DNA of 64,000 bases from Fistulifera solaris (lineage: Eukaryota > Bacillariophyta > Bacillariophyceae > Naviculales > Stauroneidaceae). Location: the NCBI GenBank assembly GCA_030295235.1, contig AP026133.1, positions 1,116,001-1,180,000 of the forward strand. The letters run 5' to 3'. The position numbers and the translations under genes are program-made. Shown one piece after another: positions 10,120-20,874 of this stretch (position 1 is its first letter; every line of letters begins with the position of its first letter). Under the pieces are notes generated by a model that saw only the letters and a program-made list of their open reading frames with translations, searched no databases and was not told the origin of the DNA.

Positions 10120-10684
10120 TTCAATTTGAGGGCGAGCATCGTGCATTGCGTAGTTACACGATGCTAGATTTTCTAAGTACGACCGTTATCGCTTCTAAAG
10201 TACTTTTGTGTTTCACTCTAGCTAGTGTCGCCACTGGCAATCGGCAATAGTTTACAACCGTCAACTTCGGAACTCAACTGTACACCCAAAGCTAGCTACA
10301 AAAGCGTAGATCCTCAAGGGATGGAATGGAGAGATAGAGGTTATTTCGTGCCTCACTCTCATCACAGTGTTTTGCAAATTGGATTGATGTACCGCTGCGT
10401 CCTAACGGCATCTAATTAAATAATAACGCCCTTTGTACCAAATGCCACTGCAGACTTCTTCAGCAAACGAGAAGTAGTGAAACCTTCGTGCTGCTTGCCG
10501 TCGTTTTTTCCTTTTTTCTAGGACAAGCAGTTTATTAAACCTACAGATTGAATACTTGCTATTCTGGTCGATCCAAGAACAGGAGAAGCGACATAGCGAA
10601 CACCGCGGTTAATAAGGCGGACACCCTTCGACTTCTTTCTGAAGTTTCAGCGAATAGCACCTTTCGACCACAAGCAAGACGATT
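10120..10684. other. Intergenic region upstream of the channel gene
   Basis: About 560 bases without a credible frame. Short CTAGCT words recur near 10219 and 10292. No RNA gene or repeat family is recognised. Confidence 0.35.
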
Positions 10685-12208
10685 ATGCCGCCGGAATTAG
10701 AATCAAAACCAAAGCCCGGTCAGCCACAGTCTCTTCTGAATACAGAGCAGAGAACACCTTCCCGTGATGAGACGGTCGAGCCGACAACCGTTAACGATGT
10801 GATTAGGGGCACTGCTAAATCAAACTCGTATCTGAATTCACCCATCATGCGATACGTAAAAAAGAAAGTCAGCTATCGAAAAACGCACGGTGTTCAATTT
10901 CAAAAACAAGTGGAAAGCTTAAATATTTCGGCCGGACCAAGCTTTCCAAAAGCAAGCAGTCCGTCAACGAACCCTCTACAATCTTTCGAAGGGCAAAATA
11001 ATGAAACACCTCCACCAGAGACTGAAGCTTTGGAACTAGATCACTTGGAACGATTTATCGATCGTTGGCAGTATTTCCGATATCGTTGCGGACTGTTGAT
11101 CAATGATGTGCGTGTCCAACTGTTTCTCGTAAACTTGATTGCTATTAACGCTATCATGATGGGAATCGCAACATTTGATTTCGTCAAGGACGACCCTCAA
11201 GTCTTAAAGATCTTTGATGTGACAGACCTTGTCTTTCTGATCTTTTTTACAGTGGAACTAGGAATGCAGTTTATTTTTTATGGATTCAGGCTTTTCACAG
11301 ACGGATGGCTGGTCTTTGATCTTATCATAATTACCCTCAGTTGGGCGTTTTCTCAAGTTCAGATCATTCGATCATTCCGAATCTTTCGAGCCTTTCGATT
11401 AATCACTCGTATTAAAGTTTTGAAAAACCTTGTACTCGGTAAGGGAAACATGGATCTGTGTTGTATTTTGCTGATATTCTATCGCGGCGAATGTTCCTCA
11501 TACTCTCTTTCTGCAGCCCTTTTTAGTGTGGTACCTCGAATGTTTGCCATCGGCATCTTGCTCTTGCTCGTGTCCTACATTTTTGCCGTATTGTTCACTC
11601 AACTGTTCAAAGACTTGTACAAAGATGGCTATACGGAGGAAGACTATTTCGGAAGGATGGACAAGACATTCTTTACTCTCTTTCAACTCATGACACTGGA
11701 CAATTGGGCAAATGTTGCTCGTGAGGTCATTGCGGTCTATTCATGGGCGTGGATACCATTCATTGTTTTTGTGATTGCCACAGGATTTGTTGTTGTTAAT
11801 CTAATCATTGCTGTCATTTGCGACGCGATCTCAGCGTTGCGCGAAGACGAAAAGGCAAAGCTACACGGTACTTACGAAGAGAACAGTCAAGAAAGTTCCT
11901 CCAATAAGCCAGAAGGCGATGATGACGACCAAAGTATCCAACTAGAGGAGGCCGCAAAAGAGGAGGACGAATATCATGTAGAGGTTGACGTGCGAGCGCA
12001 GCTCGATTCTTTGGAGCAAAATGTCTCGGAGCTTTCACAAATGCAGGAAGACGCTTTGCATGCTTTAGAAATACTGATGCAGAACTTGCAAGCACGTGGC
12101 TTGCAAGACAATTCCCATTCCTCAAGTAGTAGCGTTTACCACGAGGACGATGGAACAGCCGTAATTAGGATATTGAAGGACGATGATGAAGACAACACCA
12201 GTCCTTAG
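10685..12208 (+). CDS. Single-domain voltage-gated cation channel, EukCat type
   Basis: The ATG at 10685 opens a frame to 12206. Six membrane segments form one voltage-gated unit: S1 about 139-160 (VQLFLVNLIAINAIMMG), S2 with FLIFFTVELGMQFIFYG, S3 with GWLVFDLIIITLSWAF, S4 with spaced arginines (IIRSFRIFRAFRLITR), S5, a pore loop FTLFQLMTLDNWA and S6 FVVVNLIIAVICDAIS. The TLDNW filter and one-domain layout match EukCat channels, which carry Na+/Ca2+ action potentials in diatoms. An intron at 11439-11516 (GTAAGG...CTGCAG, 78 nt) lies in the S4-S5 linker; it is a multiple of three with no stop, so the unspliced frame stays open, but splicing gives VLALFSVVPRM, the expected linker, and 481 residues. 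The tail is acidic, with a coiled coil (LDSLEQNVSELSQMQED) that may mediate tetramerisation. Confidence 0.85.
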   Translation: MPPELESKPKPGQPQSLLNTEQRTPSRDETVEPTTVNDVIRGTAKSNSYLNSPIMRYVKKKVSYRKTHGVQFQKQVESLNISAGPSFPKASSPSTNPLQSFEGQNNETPPPETEALELDHLERFIDRWQYFRYRCGLLINDVRVQLFLVNLIAINAIMMGIATFDFVKDDPQVLKIFDVTDLVFLIFFTVELGMQFIFYGFRLFTDGWLVFDLIIITLSWAFSQVQIIRSFRIFRAFRLITRIKVLKNLVLGKGNMDLCCILLIFYRGECSSYSLSAALFSVVPRMFAIGILLLLVSYIFAVLFTQLFKDLYKDGYTEEDYFGRMDKTFFTLFQLMTLDNWANVAREVIAVYSWAWIPFIVFVIATGFVVVNLIIAVICDAISALREDEKAKLHGTYEENSQESSSNKPEGDDDDQSIQLEEAAKEEDEYHVEVDVRAQLDSLEQNVSELSQMQEDALHALEILMQNLQARGLQDNSHSSSSSVYHEDDGTAVIRILKDDDEDNTSP

Positions 12209-12489
12209 GAGAACGACGGAAAGTAGTGAATATTGACAGCCTTTTTCGCCATTTTCTTTTTGATGGGGTAGAAGAAACGTACCGAGAGAGAAACTCATTG
12301 TTTATCTTTGAGCCTCCCATGCGACAACTCTTGATGGCGAAAAATGTGGCGGATTGTGCTACCAATTAGCGCAAGTTTGACGTAGGTCTAACTACGACGG
12401 CATTAGAGAATCGAATATGACTCCATTTCCACTACCTTCAATCCGTTCCACACGCTACGTAAGATTTAATCGCCTATTTGAAAAGTACA

Positions 12490-12840
12490 ATCATCTTTAG
12501 CAGCATTCTCAATGCAAGTCTTGGTTCTTCACGTCGATTATTCTTTCGAATGTCAAGTTTTTGTTTTACTATAGGCCAATGTCTAACCCGTTTTTTGACA
12601 CGACTGCATTTGAGTCATGATGCAATATTCATTTGAGCCGCAAGTAGCTACGAAAACAATCATTGAGTTATTATTGTCTTGACTGCAATCCGATTATCTT
12701 TATGAATAACATTCTTAACGCAAGTCTTGGTTCGTCACGTCGATAACCCTTTCGAATATTTGCATTTCCTATTACTATTACTATAGGCCAAAGTGTTGAC
12801 CGTCTTTTGACAAGACTGCATTTGAGTCATGAATTAATAT
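12490..12840. repeat. Two tandem copies of a dispersed intergenic repeat
   Basis: Two related blocks of about 150-200 bases follow each other. Each has ATCTTTA or similar, a CAAGTCTTGGTTC word, CACGTCGAT, then the core ACTATAGGCCAA...GACTGCATTTGAGTCATGA (cores about 12568-12620 and 12780-12832). The same core recurs near 35607-35661 and 39889-39941. No coding frame runs through it. It may be a short non-autonomous transposon or a small RNA gene; no terminal repeats or duplications could be fixed. Confidence 0.65.
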
Positions 12841-12988
12841 TTTTCGAGCGCAAGTTTCAAAAAAACTTGTTACCAGACCTTCAAATGGATGACCATTGCA
12901 ACCTATATACCCCCAATAAGTTGTATTACGAAGTCACCATATCACTAAACTCGTCCATTAAATAGTTACTTTTACCTCTCCAACAGCA

Positions 12989-13909
12989 ATGGGTAATTCT
13001 CAGCCAACTAATCGTACGGGACGTCAAGCGACCGCTCAGGTAATTTGAAATTCGCCGTCTTTCGTTGTGTTCTTCTGTTTCCTTATCATTGCTCATTTTA
13101 TCCTCCCATGTTGAAAAACAGAAACTTGAAAATGCTAAAAGGTGGGAATTCTTTCCTTGACAGAGCATAAGCTAAACGACATTCCTCCGGCTGTGTTCGA
13201 TTTGGCAGCACATCTGAAGACACTCGATTTATCTAACAATTCACTGACCCGTTTAGATCCGAAAGTAGCTCAACTGACCAAGCTCAAAACTCTCATCTTA
13301 GATGGCAATCAACTTTGTGCAACGACCTTGCAACCGATCAGCGAGCTTTCTCAACTACAAAAACTGATTGTATCGCAAAACGATTTAGGACATTTACCTC
13401 GAACGAATAAAACGCAACCACCCAAAACGGCAGAACCTGCCTCTGCTTTACCTCATGATCTCCCGACGACGCTACGTGAACTATCATTAGCTCAAAACAG
13501 AATAGTCGACATTCCGCCGTCCGTATTTGTACTAGAAAAGCTCGAAAAGATGGACTTATCCAAGAATCAACTGAAGGGATGTCTGATCGCGTCCATCGGA
13601 TCCTTGAAGAATTTGACCGAGTTGCTACTAGATGGAAATGCTTTGACATCGCTACCCGAGTCAATTGGTTCTCTCAGTAAACTAAAAGTTCTCTCTCTCA
13701 AAGACAACGCTCTGCGGGGTAAAGTCAAGCCCCAAGCTCTACCGGCCGTGTTATTTACCAAAACGCCCGTCATTGACTTGAATCTTCACGGCAATCCCAT
13801 GACGAACACGGAATTGAATGAGTTTGAGGGATTCGATCAATTCTTAGAAAGACGACAAAAGGTGAAATCGAAAACGATGGTCAACTTATCCGTTTGTGGT
13901 CTTAGTTAG
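12989..13909 (+). CDS. LRRC57-like leucine-rich repeat protein, N-myristoylation signal, two exons
   Basis: Exon 1 (12989-13039) encodes MGNSQPTNRTGRQATAQ, whose MGNS start is a good N-myristoylation signal, as in animal LRRC57. Exon 2 carries at least seven LRRs (LKTLDLSNNSLTRLD, LRELSLAQNRIVDIP, LEKMDLSKNQLKG, LTELLLDGNALTSLP, LKVLSLKDNALRG) and ends LNEFEGFDQFLERRQK, matching the EGYDKYMER end of LRRC57. There are two ways to join the exons. An acceptor at 13141 (intron 13040-13141) gives a clean frame. An acceptor at 13121 gives KLENAKR, which aligns with LRRC57 better, but then the frame is one base short at AAAAGG (13137-13142). I favour the second, with a missing base. The function of the family is poorly known; it is probably a membrane-bound scaffold. 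Confidence 0.75.
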
Positions 13910-13987
13910 TGACGAGGCGATGTTTTGCGTCCCAAATTTCATTTTTTATAAATCTTTTATTTTCTTCAGTTTTCTTTACGGTGCTAG

Positions 13988-14347
13988 CTAACAACGACCT
14001 TGCGTAAGCAATGCATTGCAAACTCCTTCACCGTAATCGGTAGTGTAAGGAATGATGACACCGACAACGAGAAGAGCGATCAAAGTCACAATGAGCGATC
14101 CCGCAATAATTTTGCTAATGAGCGGATCGGTATTGTTGTTGAGTGCGACATCCAAATCGTATTCATCGTCGTCTTCATTGATGCCCAGTTTCTTGCGACG
14201 TTCATTGGTGAATTTGTTGCCTTTGGCCGACAACGCGGAATGTTTTTGTTTCGATGCCGCGTGGCATCTCGTTCGGACGACAAAGCCTTCCGCTAAAATC
14301 AGTAGATAAGCGAGCCAAACTACAGCGAGTGCAACAAATGACTTCAT
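13988..14347 (-). CDS. Small plastid-targeted membrane protein, unknown function
   Basis: A 119-residue single exon from the ATG at 14347. Residues 1-20 are a hydrophobic signal peptide; predicted cleavage at AEG/FVVRTRCHAASK leaves a Phe at +1 followed by a basic, Ser/Ala-rich stretch, the bipartite plastid presequence of diatoms. The mature part is short: KFTNERRKKLGINEDDDEYDLD, then one membrane segment at about 79-101 (IIAGSLIVTLIALLVVGVII) and a short tail with two cysteines. I recognise no named family. Size and topology resemble small thylakoid or envelope subunits, but that is only a guess. The gene converges on the LRRC57-like gene with 78 bases between the stops. Confidence 0.75.
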   Translation of the reverse strand: MKSFVALAVVWLAYLLILAEGFVVRTRCHAASKQKHSALSAKGNKFTNERRKKLGINEDDDEYDLDVALNNNTDPLISKIIAGSLIVTLIALLVVGVIIPYTTDYGEGVCNALLTQGRC

Positions 14348-14672
14348 TATCGTTTGATTCAGTGAACATTGATTATTTTATGTGGTTGCATCACATAGCG
14401 TCGCCAAAATACTTTGTATAGAAATAATGCTCCGCGAAGCGACTCATGACTGAGATCCAATCGTAAAGGCTACACTTCAAATGTATGGTAACTTTGAAAA
14501 CCGCCCATTTTTTCCATAGCCATTCGCAAAACGCCAACAAAAGAAAAAAGGAAAAATCTAGCCGTCGACTATTATACCTTTTCTGGTAAAAACAACCATT
14601 CAGTCAAGTTGCAATCAAGGTTACTCAGTCAAGAGATAGAGAGGGAAAGAACCAGAGGATCAAGTCGAAGAA

Positions 14673-16252
14673 ATGAGCGAAGACCTACCGGATCGAATGA
14701 GAGATGCTCCGCCTCAACTGACCTTTGATGATGGTTCTCGTGCAGTCCTCGTCACCGTCACGGGAGATCCAGATAAACGTACTTCACCACGACACTCCAA
14801 TTTACGTCAAAAGAGCAACCAGATCAAATCCATTCAAGAATATTACGAAATCGATCGAATTGTCGCGCAAATCCAACATTACCAACGAATTGCTCTCCAA
14901 TTTCCCGATGAATTACTCAGTGATGCACCGGAAGTGTGTTGGGCACTCGAAGAACGTTTACCGCAGACACTGATTTTCTGTTTGGGAGATACAACGTACG
15001 CGTCGTGTTGTCCCGATGTAGTAGCGGCCGCACATTTACAAGCCGATTGTTTGGTACATTACGGTCATGCGTGTCTTTCGGCGACGACCAGTCACATCCC
15101 TGTCCTACATAGCTTTGGGCAATTGGAGATGAATGTAGAAACTTGTACTGCACAGATTGTGAACCAAATAAAGGACAAAGTCGAATCGAATCGATCTCTG
15201 TTGCTCTTCTATGAACTCCATTACGCGCATGCGATGGTGGAACTTGCGAGCCAGTTATCGAACACAATGAACGTTACTTTGGCACAAGTCCCGGAAACGA
15301 CGTCCAATGTTCCAACAACTGAATATTTCTCGAAAGACACCTCTGACAACAACGAAGAACAGCTTCATCTGGGTGGATTGCATATTCCTGCCATGCCAGA
15401 TATATCCGGCCATGTTCTACTCTATGTTGGATCAGAGAGCAGTCGACAATATCTGAATATCATTCTTCGCTTTCTTTCCACTACCTCACGTCCACGGGCT
15501 TTCTGGACTTACGATCCGTCGCAACGAGTCCTTTCCACTTCCTTGTCACCGACGTTTCAGCGACAATTGAATCGGCGCTTCTATCTCTTACAGAAGGCGA
15601 AATTGTGTTCAGTCTTTGGAATTCTGGTAGCACAACTCTCCAATCCGACGTTACGAACCGTTGTGAACAAATTACGAAACATCATCACCGATCACGGTCG
15701 ATCGTCGTATACATTTGCAGTGGGAAGGTGAATCCGGCCAAATTGGCCAATTTCGCCGAAGTCGAGTGTTTTGTTTTGGTGGCGTGTCCCGAACATTCCT
15801 TGTTGGACGAAGAACGCGAATATCCCACGAGTGTCATTACGCCAATGGAGTTGTGCATGGCGTTGGGTGTGAGTGATTGGGGATCGACACCGTATTCATT
15901 GGATGCGAAAGATTTCTTGTGTGTGGAGTGTACGACTACATCTGGACAGCACAAGGAAGATGACAGCAACTCCGAAACCAACGACGATGCACCCCACTAC
16001 AATCTCACGACCGGGCAATACGAGTCGGTTCCCCAACGAGCGAGTGCTGAGATCGATCTGTCGTTGTTGCCGGGACAAGGTAAACTCATGGCATATCAGA
16101 GCGCCGCTGCCGACTTTTGCAAACTCGTGAATACCAAGGATTGCAAGTCAAGGCGGGAGAAACAGCAGTACAACGAGCGCAGAAGGGTCAACAAGGGATC
16201 GCTTCAAACTACGGCAATCGATAGTACAAGAATAGATCAGCACGGAAACTAA
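14673..16252 (+). CDS. DPH2: Diphthamide biosynthesis protein 2, one frame break
   Basis: The ATG at 14673 opens a frame with the DPH1/DPH2 signature: RIALQFPDELLSDA, LIFCLGDTTYASCCPDVVAA, then QADCLVHYGHACLSA. The second part of the protein, with VNPAKLANFAEVECFVLVACPEHSLLD and YPTSVITPMELCMAL, lies in the frame one base back from about 15727 to the stop at 16250. The switch is at GGAAGG (15723-15728): SSYTFAVGR runs into a stop, while VNPAKLANF continues without a gap, so one base seems to be missing. DPH1/DPH2 form the iron-sulfur radical enzyme that transfers the 3-amino-3-carboxypropyl group of SAM to a histidine of elongation factor 2 in the first step of diphthamide synthesis. Cysteines of the CCPD, HYGHAC and FVLVAC stretches are the candidate cluster ligands. 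The tail is Lys/Arg rich. Full length would be about 526 residues. Confidence 0.88.
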
Positions 16253-16498
16253 TCATTCATGCTCATTATTACTAATAGTATATCTATGACAACAAAACAG
16301 CTTGTCCAAGCATTCATCCCTTCGTTCCTGGAAAAGGTCATGTAATTCTAGTCTCGTCCCCTCAACTTTTCAACAACCGACAGTAGATGGATATCATCTA
16401 ATAAGACGGTTGCCCTCACTGTACAATCATTCAGAATACCCGTTTAACAGCAGGGAAAGTAGCTCGTCATCGAAAACACTCTCGTGATACATCATATA

Positions 16499-17059
16499 TC
16501 ATATACATCCTTCTCTTTGCATTTCGGACGCACTGAAATGATTGACTGGCTGTATGCTGATCCTTTTGATGCCGTCTGATAAAGCGCCTCCATGCTGAAG
16601 TAGATCGCCTTTGCGCGGCACGGGGCTCAGCTTTCTCATTGAAGGATCGACTGTTGTACAGTGTGAACGCTTCTCTGCCGTGCAGAAATCTTTCTTGTTC
16701 GCTTTCACACTAATTACGGTAGGTACCGATTTCGTAGTAGTCCTCTCTGCTTCTTTTTGCGATTCTAAAATGGCCAGAAGCGTAAGCGTATCCACAATAT
16801 CATCATCCTCGCCATCACTATCGCCGTCGAAGAGACTCCCCTGCGCCGGTTTCTCGGTTCTCGGAAGCGGATATTGTTGCAATACCGGAGGAAGCGGATC
16901 CGGTAGCATTTCTACGGTCATGTGTTGTGCTGTACGCGCATCAATTGGAATCGCATGCATCAAATTGCCAGTTGATCGAAATTTCGGGGCATCCAGGGCC
17001 CATAATTGCCACTGCTCACACGGCGGAGCCACCGGCTGGGCGAATCTATTTCTCTTCAT
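16499..17059 (-). CDS. Hypothetical protein, basic-proline-rich with an acidic patch
   Basis: An open frame of 186 residues from the ATG at 17059 (MKRNRFAQPVAPPCEQW). It has no membrane segment, signal peptide or familiar domain. A conserved-looking core PKFRSTGNLMHAIPIDARTAQHM is followed by a Pro-rich strip, an acidic patch (GDSDGEDDDIVDTLTLLAILE) and a basic tail. The opposite strand also has a long open frame here (16611-17069); this strand is preferred for its better composition and ATG context. An upstream exon is possible. I do not recognise it. Confidence 0.5.
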   Translation of the reverse strand: MKRNRFAQPVAPPCEQWQLWALDAPKFRSTGNLMHAIPIDARTAQHMTVEMLPDPLPPVLQQYPLPRTEKPAQGSLFDGDSDGEDDDIVDTLTLLAILESQKEAERTTTKSVPTVISVKANKKDFCTAEKRSHCTTVDPSMRKLSPVPRKGDLLQHGGALSDGIKRISIQPVNHFSASEMQREGCI

Positions 17060-17829
17060 GTTCAATTAGGTAAGCTGAGCAACTCTAAATTCTAACAATT
17101 GTTGTTTCTCTTTCCATTCAATGTTGCCAGGCTTGGCCTTCGGCACGGTTCGACAGTTGCATGCAATGCAATCGTTCAACGGTGGCTTTGCGGACCTTTT
17201 GGCTCTGGCAGCTTCTGGAACTCACAAACAGGAACCACGAGTCGTTCTCTGACAATAAGCCGAAGTGTAAATGCCCGGAGTATTAAGGTACTTCTTTACT
17301 ATAAGGTGATATGTGTAAATTTATTTATCAACTCTAATTGATTGGGGACAATTACCCCAGCATGAAACAGTTTCGAAGTTACCTTAGTAGAAAGTACAAA
17401 GGATATAGAACAAGCAGACATCGGGCAGCTCGAACTTCAGTAACGCTTTGTTAAGTGAACATATCCAGAATGTTCTGCTGAAAAATTTAGCTACGTTCGA
17501 CGAGAGAATTAGTTACTCTAACTTTAAGCGCTAAGCTAGAAGAGGATGGTGGCTGAACGCGCGACACACGGTGGCGAACGAAGATTAGTTACGTGACAAC
17601 GGACAGACGGCAATTTTGTCCGTGCGGCGTCGTCGTCGGTCGTCGTCAGCTTGACGTCAGGAACGCGAACCAATTTTTACAGCTAAAGGAAAAGCGAAAA
17701 AAAAAACGACGACACGACAAAAGGTCCAACACTAAACAGTCTACATCCAATCATTATTGTACAAGATTCGTTGCTCCTTTTCACCAACAATTAGTATAGA
17801 GAGGACATTCAACTACAATACAAAATACA
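17060..17829. other. Mostly non-coding 770 bases, possible orphan exon near 17130
   Basis: A stretch at 17131-17252 after TTGCCAG reads, on the + strand, GLAFGTVRQLHAMQSFNGGF and on to a stop, with exon-like composition, but no convincing partner exon was found on either side. The rest, including a CGTCGTCGTCGG run near 17627, is promoter-like sequence of the next gene. Confidence 0.3.
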
Positions 17830-18617
17830 ATGACTACCGCGGCAATAACTCGGTCATCCCAGATCAAATGGGCCGTTTCTGGTTGGGCTTTCTTTATTGC
17901 CGAAAACGCCATCTTATCGGAAAATCGGACGTGGATTATTGATCAGCTGGGTGATGATGGTTATCATACTTTATACGGTGCATTTTCGACCGCTGCCATG
18001 GCTTCAGTGGGATTCGCCTACTTGAAACGACTATCTCGTCCCCCACCATCACCGGCACATCTACCTGCACTGGCATTGTCATGGGGATGCCTTTCGTCTG
18101 GATTGTTTCTAGCCTTACAAACGGCTCCTTCCATGCAAATCCCTGTTTCTATTCAACAAAGGACGGTCCAACATCCAACACACCCTCTTGGAAGCTGCAA
18201 GTGCGATGTCCTTTCGATTTCACGCACGATCGAGACAACAATGAAACTGTGAAAGGAATTGAACGCATCAGTCGACATCCGGGTCTGTGGAGTCTGGCGT
18301 TTGTGGCTCTTAGTAATGCAGCTTTGTTGCCGCCGCTTCATCCTTTGCAGCTGTGGTGGATGGGGCCTACGGCGGTAGCGTGGGTGGGTGGAAATCATAC
18401 AGACGCACGATATCGACGAGGAATGGGCGGAACCTTGGACCCAGTCTACGAAAGCCAAACGAGTAATATTCCATTTAGCGCTATCGTAACCGGGCGACAG
18501 GGGAATGCTACAGATGCAATGAAAAAGATGCTACAGGAAATCAAACCGCTGAATGCTCTCGTTTCAATAGGCGTCGCTACGCTATTCGTTTTGAGCCGAG
18601 GCCGAATTAAAGCTTGA
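17830..18617 (+). CDS. NnrU / 15-cis-zeta-carotene isomerase (Z-ISO)-like membrane protein, one frame break
   Basis: The ATG at 17830 starts a polytopic protein of about 262 residues. Segments include WAVSGWAFFIAENAILSE, YHTLYGAFSTAAMASVGFAY and LPALALSWGCLSSGLFLAL. The family motif RISRHPGLWSLAFVALSNA lies in the frame one base back, which carries the protein from about 18158 to the stop at 18615. The switch falls at CAACAAAGG (18152-18160): PVSIQQ joins to KDGPTSNTPSW if one A is added. The NnrU fold includes heme-dependent Z-ISO, which isomerises the 15-cis bond of zeta-carotene in carotenoid synthesis; the His of SRHP is a candidate heme ligand. No plastid presequence is visible at this start, so a carotenoid role is possible but not shown. 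Confidence 0.7.
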
Positions 18618-18718
18618 CAAAACATACAACATTAATAACACTTGACTTTTTGTTGAGAGCAAACGTTTACATTTCAAACGAATAATGGGAAAAATAACAG
18701 ATAAAGAGCAGATACTCT

Positions 18719-20069
18719 TTAGAAACCCCTGTGCAACGACATTTCACTTTTACGACTGGCATCGAGAATCTCATTGATTTCTTCGTCCGAATTTTGACTG
18801 ATCTCACTTCGTAAGACTTCACAAACATCTTCCATACTCGGTCGCTGCTTTGCATCGCCCCATCCTCTACGCAACATATTGTTGATTTCGGGAGGCCATT
18901 TCGGATCAGGCGCGGGACGAGCGCCTCCAGCTACCACCTTTTTCTGAAACATGCCCATATTGTAACCTTCAAAGGGAGTTTCCATTTTGAACATTTGCCA
19001 CATTAAAATGCAGAACGAGTAGACATCAACGTTTTCATTGTACGGTTTGTGCAAAGCAATTTCCGGAGCCATGTATCGTGGACTGCCTGTGTCACCCGTG
19101 AGTTTGAAGTTCCCATCCTTGTCTCTTACGTTGAGGTCGATCTCTTTTACAAGGCCTAAATCGAACAGCTTCACGTCATCGCGAACGTCAAACCCAATGT
19201 TGTCCGCTAAAGTTCGCATCAATTTTCCGCGCGTTAGATGCATTCTGGATCATGAGAACTGAGTGTGGAAGCGCTATCGTCAAGTACTTACGCTTAATAT
19301 CACGGTAAATGATGTTGCTATCATGCAAGTACTTGATAGCACATCCAAGATCGTAAGCCACTGTTACTCTTTCCAACCAAAACGCCAATTCTTTCTTGCC
19401 CTTCCGGTCCATCATCCTTCCCAATCCCTTTGGCTGCTTTTTTCTTCCACTTGGTTATCCGCTGCCCCATGATGTCGTACAAACGATCCAAGATGACAAA
19501 GTACTCGGGAGAGAAAGGTGTCCCCAAGCAGGTAGCTCGCATTTTGATAATATTGGGATGTCGAATAACTGCCAAGAATCGAGCTTCAACAGCTAGATCG
19601 ACTACTCCATTAATGAAAGTCGATGCATCATTGAACGATGTGTCTTGTAACTTTTTGATGGCATATCGACAATCCTTTCCCTTTCCTCTAAGGCAATTAG
19701 CCTGCATAAAACCTCTATCCTGTACAATGTGATTGATATCGTCGTCGGCTACTTTTTCGGCGTTTGAGGCGCCCTGTGACACGTCTTTCAATTTGATAGC
19801 AACGATTTCGTTGACAACGCAGAATCCTCCCCGACCTAGCACCGTTCCTAATGTTAGCTCTGGAAGCTCAACTGAGTGAGAAACAATGTATTTTATTGCT
19901 TTGTGTAATACACTTGTTACTTACCGCTGCTTTCGAACTTCGGAATACGCTCTTCGAGAGAAACATCCAAGATCTGCGAGTTGTCCGTCTTGGCTTTCAC
20001 CGTTTTCTCGGCTATCTTCAAAAGTTTCGACAGATCATGGCCCTCAATACTGGTAGGAATAGCAGGCAT
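18719..20069 (-). CDS. Protein kinase (diatom Ser/Thr kinase), three exons, one frame break
   Basis: Exon 1 is 20069-19925 (MPAIPTSIEGHDLSKLLKIA...), intron 19924-19872 (GTAAGT...TCAG), exon 2 is 19871-19292, intron 19291-19207 (GTAAGT...TTAG), exon 3 is 19206-18719. Splicing joins IIYRDIK to PDNIGFD, rebuilding the catalytic loop (RDIKPDN). Other motifs are the glycine loop GTVLGRGGFCVV, YAIKKL (invariant Lys), KLFDLGL (DLG in place of DFG), SPRYMAPE and VDVYSFCILMWQM, then RPSMEDVC. About 75 residues of insert with NCLRGKGKD separate the glycine loop from the Lys. In exon 2 the frame is one base long near the A6 run at 19437-19442: KWKKK and MMDRKGKKELAFWLERVTVAYDL are in neighbouring frames. 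The kinase is probably active and cytosolic; the pathway is unknown. Confidence 0.8.
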
Positions 20070-20874
20070 TCTTTAGAGGATTAAATATATTTGAGTATTC
20101 AATGATAAACAGTAAACAACACAATGTCAATAAGGTTGAAATGCGATGCCGAAGATCGAAATAAGTGCATGAAGATAGAGAGTGAACGAACAGCGGCCAA
20201 TGGCATCCGGTATCCAGTAGTGCCGATACGATTTCAAAGTGTCTGATCATCACTGATCACGATTCTCTCCGTCCGTCGACCGTCGTTACGCTCGTTAATT
20301 CAATATATTAGAAATAAGGTAGCATAAATTACTCGTTGGAAACGCAAAAATGGAGGCAAAATCGCCTCCAAACATTGCATTACCACGCTATAACGTCTAA
20401 TTAGGTAAGAAAAAATGTTTCAAAAGTCTATGCAGGTTCCACGTCGGCTCGTTAGGAAAATTTTTGTCAATTTAGGGGTACCCGGATATTAATTAGTTTG
20501 ACCATTTTTCGGGTCGGCTTTGCACCAATTGCGCCGAAACAGCTATTAATAGCATGAAGAATCGTGTGTTACCGCAAGCAATGAAAATTTGGATTTGCGC
20601 TCCAAACGCAGAAACGAAGAAGCCCTAGAGGGCTTCGAAAGTGTACGTGGTTTACACGTAGCCGCCGTTGGGAATTTCATCGACCGAGGGGAACCCGGAA
20701 ATGGATTTTTGTTTAGTTTTTCGTGGCAAGATTTTTTATGCGCGTGCCACGATTCGGCATCGTTGCTTTATTATTTCGAGTCGTCGGTCACTTCGGAGAC
20801 TTAATATTGCTTCGCAAAGCAATTGGATCTTTTTTCATTGATCTTGACCAACCCACCGTTATCAAAATTGCATA
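20070..20874. other. Divergent promoter region between kinase and cyclophilin genes
   Basis: About 800 bases without a credible gene on either strand. A hyphenated GATCATCACTGATCACGATT lies near 20246. A frame at 20589-20804 (71 residues) has no features. The two flanking genes are transcribed away from it. Confidence 0.4.

Noticed and set aside
16611-17069. 152-residue frame on the + strand opposite the 16.5 kb gene
   Set aside because: It mirrors the minus-strand frame, is rich in Cys/Ser/Gly from the reverse complement, and has a poorer start.
17131-17252. Exon-like stretch after a TTGCCAG acceptor
   Set aside because: Composition looks coding, but no partner exon or start was found, so it is only mentioned in the gap entry.
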